A DNA stretch of 39,863 bases from Chthonomonadales bacterium (lineage in GTDB: Bacteria; Armatimonadota; Chthonomonadetes; Chthonomonadales; CAJBBX01). The notes beneath the pieces are model-generated. The model saw nothing but the letters and a program-made list of their open reading frames with translations, did no database searches and was not told the DNA's origin. The position numbers and the translations under genes are program-made. Positions 33,900 through 39,863 of this stretch are shown piece after piece; position 1 is the first letter of the stretch; the number at the start of each line of letters is the position of its first letter. The DNA is taken from the NCBI GenBank assembly GCA_020849275.1, contig JADLGO010000038.1:1-39863 (forward strand), given 5' to 3'.

Positions 33900-34673
33900 C
33901 TACGAGCCTGGCGCCGGCGCCGCCGCGCCGGACGGCGCGCGGCGGCGGTGCCCGAGCAGCCACTCATAGAGGGCCGGGTCGTCGTAGGCCATCGTCCAGG
34001 AGTCGTGGCCGGCATCCGGGTAGACGGTCAGCTTAACCTCCGACGCGCCCGCCGCCTTCAGCGCCGCCACCATCTCCTCGGACTGCTGGAGCGGCACCAC
34101 GGTGTCCTTGCCGCCGTGGAACACCCAGGCCGGAACGCCGCGGATTCGGGCGGCGCGGCGCGTGTCGCCGCCGCCGCAGATCGGCGCGATCGCAGCGAAG
34201 CGGTCCGGATACGCCATCGCCATCGCCCATGTGCCGTACCCGCCCATGCTCAGGCCGGTGACGTAGACGCGGTCCGGGTCCACCCGATAGCGCTGGCGCA
34301 CGTCGTCCAGCAGGGCGCCGAGCGTGTCGGTCGACCAGCGGGCGTCCTCAGGGCACTGCGGCGAAACCAGGATGAAGGGGAACTCCTTGCCGGCGGCGAC
34401 CAGCCTGGGCGGGCCGTGCGCCTTCACCTTCTCCAGGTCGCTCCCGCGCTCGCCCGCACCGTGGAGGAAGAGCACGAGCGGCCAGCGCTTCGCCGCGTCA
34501 GCCTCGTAGCCCTCCGGCAGGTAGAGCAGGTACCGCGCGGTGACGGTGATGGTGATCCGCTTGTTGAGCTCACAGGGTTGCTGTTCGCCGGGCTTGGGCT
34601 CGGCGTCGGCGCCGCCGGCCGCGCCGAGCGCGGCCGTCGCAAGGACGCCCGCGCAGAGGACCATCTTCATCAT
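33900..34673 (-). CDS. Secreted alpha/beta-hydrolase (prolyl-oligopeptidase/dienelactone-hydrolase-like esterase)
   Basis: 257 residues. ATG 34673 and 34670 both stand after AAGGAG. Residues 1-24 are a signal peptide (LCAGVLATAALGAAGGADA). The alpha/beta-hydrolase core shows FLHGAGERGSD (oxyanion region), the nucleophile elbow GLSMGGYG with Ser142, Asp190 in FHGGKDTVVP, and His223 in DAGHDSW. This is the complete catalytic triad of feruloyl/acetyl-xylan esterase and phospholipase-like enzymes. Removing acyl groups from plant polysaccharides would fit the beta-helix protein encoded three genes upstream. The exact substrate is unknown. Confidence 0.9.
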   Translation of the reverse strand: MMKMVLCAGVLATAALGAAGGADAEPKPGEQQPCELNKRITITVTARYLLYLPEGYEADAAKRWPLVLFLHGAGERGSDLEKVKAHGPPRLVAAGKEFPFILVSPQCPEDARWSTDTLGALLDDVRQRYRVDPDRVYVTGLSMGGYGTWAMAMAYPDRFAAIAPICGGGDTRRAARIRGVPAWVFHGGKDTVVPLQQSEEMVAALKAAGASEVKLTVYPDAGHDSWTMAYDDPALYEWLLGHRRRAPSGAAAPAPGS

Positions 34674-34788
34674 GTTGCTCCTTGCCTCGCGCCGGTGTGG
34701 ACCGGCGCGCCCTGGCGGCCCGCGCCGTCCGCTTCGATTCGCGGCGGCCAGCTCGCCTTCCTCCCGACGGGCCGGGCGGCGCGGCCGG

Positions 34789-36864
34789 TCAGATGTAGAA
34801 GGTGTAGGTCTGCACCCCGAGCACGCCGCGAATGAAGCTCCACATCCCGCCCACGGCGAACTCCCCCAGCACTAGGCCGACGAACAGGGGCAGCGCCGCG
34901 CGGTAGCCCTTCAGCCCCCACCAGCGCAGCGTGGCCGCCTTCACGGCCCAACTCAGCATCACCGGCAGCCAGATGTAGTCGAGCCCGAACGACATGCCGA
35001 GCGCGTAGCCTGCCGGGTGGAACGGGAACGCATGGAACGCGACGGCGAGCCGAGCGAGCCCAAAGACCACCATCGCGCCAATGGCGACGGCGAAGAGGCC
35101 CGCCCGGTTCGGCTGCGCGGGCGTGCTCAGCCAGGCGGAGAGCTGGTTGAAGTGCTCCGCCGCGAACGCGGACCCGGGGGCGGCCGGGTGGACGGCGGTG
35201 GCGTACGTGCGGCCGTAGGAGATGTGCAGCATCGCCCAGAACGCGGCGAGCACGCCTACGACGCCCGCCAGCGCCAGGCCGCCGGCCATCACGCGAATCG
35301 GCAGGCCGCTCTGTGAGGCGCCCTTGAGGCTCTCGGCCTGCTGCGGCATGAGCAGCCCGCGGTGCATCCGGTTCTGGAAGTGCAGCAGGGAGAAGAGCGC
35401 CAGGTTCTTCGGCCCGAGCGCCACCGTGCCGAGCGCCATCACCACCATGTAGCTCGTGCCCACCCAGCCGATCTCGTGGGTCGGCGGCCCCACCTCGGCG
35501 CGCGCCCGGGCGGCCGCACCGCAGAAGAGGAGATAGAGCACCACGTAGGCCACGGCGAGCGCCGGCGACATGCCGGCGCGCAGCAGGAAGCCGACCATGA
35601 CGGCCACGCAGAGGCCGAGCGCGAGCAGCGTGAAGCGATAGCTCAGGTCGCCCGTCCGCGGCGCCGCGCCGGTCCAGGCCGCGCGGAGCGCCTCGCGCAG
35701 GTAGCCGCGGCTGAACCAGAGCGCGCCCACGAACAGGGCGATCCATGCGCCGTAGGACTGCTCGCGAAGGTACGGGTACCAGGGGTCGGCGTCGGCATAG
35801 CCCCGGGCGGCGCAGTAGATCTGCTGCGCCTTGCGGGCGAAGAAGAAGAACCAGCACGAGAACGACAGGTTGGTGGGCATCAGGAAGCTCAGCCCGATCG
35901 CGAAGGGGTAGAAGGAGATCGGCAGCCAGCCGAGCGCGTTCCACGGCGGGTAGGGCGCGAAGAAGGGGCCGATGTCCTGCACCTTCAGCGGCACGGAGGG
36001 AAGCGCGGGGAAGAACTGGTGTAGCCCATTGAGCATGTCGAGCGCGGCGGACGCGCCGAAGCCGCCCCAGAACAGGGGGGAGCGGAAGACGCGGTTGGCG
36101 CCGCCTCCCTCCGTGATCAGGAGCGGGATCTGCACGATCGGGTAGGAGAGCCGCTCGTTCTCCACCCAGTGGCGGCGCAGCAGGAGCGAGAGCGAGAGCG
36201 TGGCGCCCAGCGTGGCGATCAGGAAGACGCTCCACGCGGCGATCGGCGGCAGCCACGCGCGAAGGTGCTCCCAGGTGTAGAGCGAGGAGTGCCCCAGCTC
36301 GTAGGCACGCACCGGGTCGCTGATCTCCGTCATGGCGAGCCAGCGCGGCAGCAGTGGGGCGATCGTGTTGGCCCAGTTGTTGCCCGGGTTGCCAAAGTAG
36401 GCGACGTGGGGGATGGTCGGCACGAGCATCTGCATGTAGTCGTGCCCGACCAGGCTGGAGCCGGTGGCCACCATCCCGTAGACCACGATCATCTCCTGCC
36501 GGCTGAGCGCGCGGCGAGCGAACCACTGTCGCGCGAGCGCGTTCAGGAGCAGGAGCACCATCAGCGTGAAGACCACGTTGTAGAACAGCGACATGCACGT
36601 GGGGAAGCCGGAGTAGTCCAGCGCCTCGGTGCGGGCGATCCAGAGGCTGTTTGGCGGGATGAGGGCCGCGCCAAGGAGCAGGACCCACCGCCGGAAGCGC
36701 TCCGGAGGCGCGCTCCCCGGGCGCGGCGCGGCCGACGGGCTGCCGCCGGGCTCCGGGCCGGGCTCGGCGCTGCCGGCGGGCGTGCCCGCCCGCTCCCTCG
36801 CGGCCGGCGCCGCCGAGAGTGGGCCAGCGCTCCGTGCCGGGCCCGTTGGGCGCGCGCGGCGCAT
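34789..36864 (-). CDS. DUF6785/DUF6784-type multi-pass membrane protein
   Basis: 691 residues from the ATG at 36864, two bases after the beta-helix gene. The first 55 residues are a Pro/Ala-rich cytoplasmic tail. After that about 14 hydrophobic segments are visible, with soluble loops carrying GHDYMQMLVPTIPHVAYFGN, RRHWVENERLSYPIVQIPL and LLMPQQAESLKG. Length, repeated Trp/Tyr-rich loops and these phrases match the DUF6785 group seen in Armatimonadota and Planctomycetes, which looks like an oligopeptide-transporter relative. I infer transport of glycan or peptide breakdown products, without direct evidence. It overlaps no other gene. Confidence 0.8.
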   Translation of the reverse strand: MRRARPTGPARSAGPLSAAPAARERAGTPAGSAEPGPEPGGSPSAAPRPGSAPPERFRRWVLLLGAALIPPNSLWIARTEALDYSGFPTCMSLFYNVVFTLMVLLLLNALARQWFARRALSRQEMIVVYGMVATGSSLVGHDYMQMLVPTIPHVAYFGNPGNNWANTIAPLLPRWLAMTEISDPVRAYELGHSSLYTWEHLRAWLPPIAAWSVFLIATLGATLSLSLLLRRHWVENERLSYPIVQIPLLITEGGGANRVFRSPLFWGGFGASAALDMLNGLHQFFPALPSVPLKVQDIGPFFAPYPPWNALGWLPISFYPFAIGLSFLMPTNLSFSCWFFFFARKAQQIYCAARGYADADPWYPYLREQSYGAWIALFVGALWFSRGYLREALRAAWTGAAPRTGDLSYRFTLLALGLCVAVMVGFLLRAGMSPALAVAYVVLYLLFCGAAARARAEVGPPTHEIGWVGTSYMVVMALGTVALGPKNLALFSLLHFQNRMHRGLLMPQQAESLKGASQSGLPIRVMAGGLALAGVVGVLAAFWAMLHISYGRTYATAVHPAAPGSAFAAEHFNQLSAWLSTPAQPNRAGLFAVAIGAMVVFGLARLAVAFHAFPFHPAGYALGMSFGLDYIWLPVMLSWAVKAATLRWWGLKGYRAALPLFVGLVLGEFAVGGMWSFIRGVLGVQTYTFYI

Positions 36865-36866
36865 GG

Positions 36867-39575
36867 TCAGCGCGCGTTCGAGAGCGCCAGGTCGTCCAGG
36901 TAGAACACCGTCCGATCCGTCGCCATGCTGCTGAAACCCAGCCAGGTGAGTATGTGGAAGTCCGGGCTACCGTTGGGCAGGCCGGCGAACCGGCGCGTCT
37001 CCTGCCCCGGCAGCGTGACCGCAAGGTCCCAGGCGCGCGCGCGATCGCCGAGGGCCGCCCGCACCTCGAATCGAACCCACTCCCGCTCCGGCACCTCCAT
37101 CAACGCGCGGCCCGCGGCCGAGAGCACCCCGCCCCGAACCGCAAGGGTGGGCCCGACCCGGTAGGGCGGTTGGCGCCAGTCGCGCCACTCGTGGTACATG
37201 TCTACCCCCGGCTCCAGGCGCATCGCGAAGCGAAATGCGGTGACGCCGGAGCGGTGGTTCGGGGAGAGGACCAGGTGCGGGTTGAACGCGTGTTGCAGCC
37301 CCGGCGCGTCCTCGATCTTCAAGCTGCGCTCGCCGGAGGCGGCCGTGTCGTTGGTCACGACGATGGCGTCGCCCTTTCCCTCGACGTTGCTGTCGCCTTC
37401 CGGCGATGGCTGCCCGACCGCGACATGCTCGAAGTCGAGGGAGATGGCGAGCGGCGGCGGGGGCGGCGGCTCGGGCGCGAACGCGACCGCGGGGTAGGTG
37501 ACGCTCGCGGCGAGGGCGCGCCAGCGAGCGGGGCCGTAGACGCCCGCGCGCATGTAGTCGAAGGGCCGAAAGCCGATGCGCGCGGCCGGCGAGCCCGGCT
37601 TCAGGCGAAAGTCGCCGCGAGCCGGGTCGACGAAGAGCGGGTCGGCCACGAGGGAGCCCTCGTCCTTGCCCGTGGCCTGCCAGGCAGCCAGGTCCTTGCC
37701 CTCGAACCGCGCCGGCATGCCAGAGGCGTTCCAGTAGAGGTTGTGGTCGAGCTTCACGTTGGAGTCGCCCCATGATCCACTGAAGAGGTCGCCTTCCTTC
37801 CAGTAGACGAGGTTGTGGTGGAAGGTGAAGGAGACGTGCTCCTCCACGCGCGAGCGCTGGAGCTGGCCATCCATGCTGAAGGCCAGGACGTTGTTGCGCA
37901 CGTCGTTCTCACGCCCGTAGTGCTGGTGGTAGGTGCCGGTCTTCGCGTTGTAGACCAGGTTGTTTTCGAGCACGATGTGGGTGCTGCCCTCGTCGTTGTA
38001 GAGCCCCCAGCCTCCGCGGCCGTAGCGGTCGTACGAGTAGACGTCGTGAATGCGGTTGTTGCTGACAGTGGTGCCGTCGGAGATTCCGAGCGTGTAGACG
38101 CCGCCCATATCGCTCAGAACGCCCTGGCCGATGTGGTGGATGTGGTTGAAGTCAATCGTATTGCGCTGCGCCAGACTCGGTCCGTAGCCCCAGGTCCAGC
38201 CCACGGAGACGCCCGTGTAGAAGAGGTCGCTGATGTCGTTGTGGGTGACGCGGTTGTCGCCGCTCTGTCCGATCCACACGCCGATGCAGCCGGGGAAGAT
38301 GCGCCCGCCGCCGCGGATTATGTTGTTATCGACGACGATCCGGGCGGTTCGGTCCCGGCCGTCCGGCCGGATCACGCCCTCGCCGATCCGCACACCGCCG
38401 GCCCCCAGATCGTGCAGGTAGCTCCGCGTCACGGAGCAGTCGGCGCACCCCCGCCGGAACCAGACCCCATAGATCCCCGTGTGCGCGATCTCGCAGCGGT
38501 CCAGCGAGACGTGCGCGGCGTGGTCGGCCATGACGACGGCCGGCACGGTGAAGGCCGCCTGGGAGTCGCCGTGCGCGCCTGCGGGCAGCACGTACTGGCT
38601 GTGGCGAAAGGCGAGCCCGCGAAGCGTCACGTGCTCCACCTTCCGGGTAGGAGTGCCCTCGAAGCGAACGAACGCCTCCGCCACGGGCGCGACTACCCGC
38701 GCCTTGCGCAGGTCCTGGCCCGGCCGCGGCATGTAGGAGAGCGTGCCGTCGCGCGCGAGGAACCACTCGCCGGGCTCGTCCAGCGCGGCGCGCAGGTTCT
38801 CCAGGTGATAGCGCTGCTGCGGCGCCCACTGCATCAGGGCCCAGGGCGCGCCGGCGCCCGCCCCGATGACCGCGCTGGCGCTCCAGTCGACTCCGGCCAC
38901 GTGATGCCGGCTGACCTCCCATGAGTGGTAGGCCTGGAAGACGACGTCGTGCAGCTCCTCGACGGGAAGGCCCCGCAGGAGGGCGATGTCGCGCGGCCGG
39001 GCGCGAAAGGCGCGGCCACGCAGGTCGGCGTCCTGGCCGGTCTCGGGGTCGATGCCGGACGGATAGCGGCCCTGCATGTAGTAGGTGAAGCGATTGGGCG
39101 TGCGGGCGCGCACGGCCCGCGCGCCGTCGACCCAGAGCTGCTCGAAGGTCCGGCGCCCCGCAGCCGCCTCGGGCACGCGGGTTGTCCAGGTACCGCCGGG
39201 CCCCGGCCGGAACCCGACGATCCGGCGCCCGCCCGTGAAGACGGGCGCGGCGCCGGGCGCCGCCTCGTAGACGACGGGCGCCGCCGCCGTGCCTCCGTCC
39301 CGTGGCTCAAGTACGAGGGCGATGTCGACCGGGTACTCGCCGCCGGCCACCACGACGCGCACGGCGTCACGCGCCCGGCCCTGCGCGCGCAGTCGCCGTA
39401 CGGCGTCCCGGGCGCCGCGCAGCGTGGCGACGGGGCCATCGCCGCCTCCGGGCCGCTTGCGCGTGCCGGACCAAAGGTCCTTGCCGACAGGTGACACGTA
39501 GACGGTCGTGGCCCCTACCGCCGTCGGGAGCGCGACGAGGGCAAGTGCGGCGAGTAGCCATGTGGAGCGATCCAT
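36867..39575 (-). CDS. Secreted right-handed parallel beta-helix protein
   Basis: 902 residues from the ATG at 39575, preceded by GGAGG at eight bases. Residues 1-22 are a signal peptide; mature protein begins near [15 protein letters not shown], the typical opening of secreted pectate-lyase-like and GH120-like helices. Beta-helix coils run to about 640 (for example [20 protein letters not shown] and [14 protein letters not shown]), followed by [17 protein letters not shown] run of prolines near residue 700 links to a C-terminal beta-sandwich domain (about 705-902) ending [11 protein letters not shown]. It is likely a polysaccharide lyase or glycosidase of unknown specificity. It leads the five-gene minus-strand unit that ends at 31908. 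Confidence 0.88.
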   Translation of the reverse strand: MDRSTWLLAALALVALPTAVGATTVYVSPVGKDLWSGTRKRPGGGDGPVATLRGARDAVRRLRAQGRARDAVRVVVAGGEYPVDIALVLEPRDGGTAAAPVVYEAAPGAAPVFTGGRRIVGFRPGPGGTWTTRVPEAAAGRRTFEQLWVDGARAVRARTPNRFTYYMQGRYPSGIDPETGQDADLRGRAFRARPRDIALLRGLPVEELHDVVFQAYHSWEVSRHHVAGVDWSASAVIGAGAGAPWALMQWAPQQRYHLENLRAALDEPGEWFLARDGTLSYMPRPGQDLRKARVVAPVAEAFVRFEGTPTRKVEHVTLRGLAFRHSQYVLPAGAHGDSQAAFTVPAVVMADHAAHVSLDRCEIAHTGIYGVWFRRGCADCSVTRSYLHDLGAGGVRIGEGVIRPDGRDRTARIVVDNNIIRGGGRIFPGCIGVWIGQSGDNRVTHNDISDLFYTGVSVGWTWGYGPSLAQRNTIDFNHIHHIGQGVLSDMGGVYTLGISDGTTVSNNRIHDVYSYDRYGRGGWGLYNDEGSTHIVLENNLVYNAKTGTYHQHYGRENDVRNNVLAFSMDGQLQRSRVEEHVSFTFHHNLVYWKEGDLFSGSWGDSNVKLDHNLYWNASGMPARFEGKDLAAWQATGKDEGSLVADPLFVDPARGDFRLKPGSPAARIGFRPFDYMRAGVYGPARWRALAASVTYPAVAFAPEPPPPPPLAISLDFEHVAVGQPSPEGDSNVEGKGDAIVVTNDTAASGERSLKIEDAPGLQHAFNPHLVLSPNHRSGVTAFRFAMRLEPGVDMYHEWRDWRQPPYRVGPTLAVRGGVLSAAGRALMEVPEREWVRFEVRAALGDRARAWDLAVTLPGQETRRFAGLPNGSPDFHILTWLGFSSMATDRTVFYLDDLALSNAR

Positions 39576-39739
39576 GGGGCCGGCCTCCAGGGAAGGATGA
39601 TCGCTCGGCTATTCGCCGCGGGTCGCCGGCGCGCCTTCAGAGAGGGCCGCGGTGGCTCACCGCGCCCTGGGCGCGCCCTTCCCCCGGGCGATCCTCCTCA
39701 CGCCACGCGAACAAGCGCACGTCGGTACCGCATTCGCTA

Positions 39740-39863
39740 TGTTCCTGCTCAGCGATAATGTCCACATATTGCTCAGCGATAATGTCCGCGGGTGGTTGGT
39801 GTAAGCGGCGCTCCGGCCCCCACTGCCCCCGCGCCCTTGCTCGCAGTAGGTAGCGAGACGCGG
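39740..39863 (-). repeat. Right copy of the 124-bp perfect terminal inverted repeat (IS end)
   Basis: Exact reverse complement of 1-124. The element begins with TGTTCC at 39740-39745, then the 18-base motif TGCTCAGCGATAATGTCC at 39746-39763 and again at 39770-39787. The remainder of the repeat runs to the last base of the contig, which is cut within the element. The 164 bases between this repeat and the start of the beta-helix gene at 39575 contain no gene and no clear promoter. Confidence 0.85.

Overview
The window is a very G+C-rich bacterial segment. I infer a member of Armatimonadota or a neighbouring Planctomycetes/Verrucomicrobia-type lineage. The grounds are two type IV-like pseudopilins of the 'FTLIE...SNLRQIG' kind (one with the H-x9-DG tail), a DUF6785-type membrane protein, and many secreted carbohydrate-active and beta-helix proteins. 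There is no rRNA or tRNA to fix the taxon. The first and last 124 bases are a perfect inverted repeat that looks like one end of an insertion sequence carrying multiple terminal binding sites, so the contig runs into the same element on both sides.

Layout. 0.3-2.7 kb (minus): a four-gene unit with its own promoter and hairpin, encoding a membrane-anchored CxxC thioredoxin-fold protein, a pseudopilin, a secreted 12-cysteine protein and a small membrane-anchored protein. 2.9-4.1 kb: an ABC-2 permease without an adjacent ATPase. 4.4-7.6 kb: prkA and yeaH, the stress/starvation kinase pair, without the usual spoVR gene in this window. 7.7-11.2 kb: an MFS exporter (minus), aat (N-end rule transferase) and a ferritin-like di-iron protein with a clear sigma70-type promoter. 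11.2-13.0 kb (minus): an AAA ATPase and a TOPRIM-like protein with GTGA overlap, resembling two-gene anti-phage modules.

13.4-24.3 kb: a GH127-like enzyme, a zinc-ribbon NUDIX hydrolase, a secreted TIM-barrel-like protein whose best start codon is ATT, an HsdR_N-type nuclease-domain protein, a large Tat-exported GH42-like protein, a soluble hybrid histidine kinase and an unknown basic protein. 25.0-29.9 kb (minus): a remarkable protein with a trypsin/HtrA-like domain lacking the catalytic triad, fused to about 35 beta-helix coils with an Asn-x-Cys ladder; then a small lipoprotein translationally coupled to the second pseudopilin. 30.2-31.9 kb: an alpha/alpha-toroid protein and a ThuA-like protein. 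31.9-39.6 kb (minus): a compact five-gene unit running from a secreted beta-helix protein through a DUF6785 membrane protein, an esterase and a Gfo/Idh-like protein to a YddG-like exporter.

The overall theme is glycan or plant-polymer handling at the cell surface plus stress and defence functions. Coding calls rest on reading-frame, ribosome-binding-site and motif inspection only; no database search was run.
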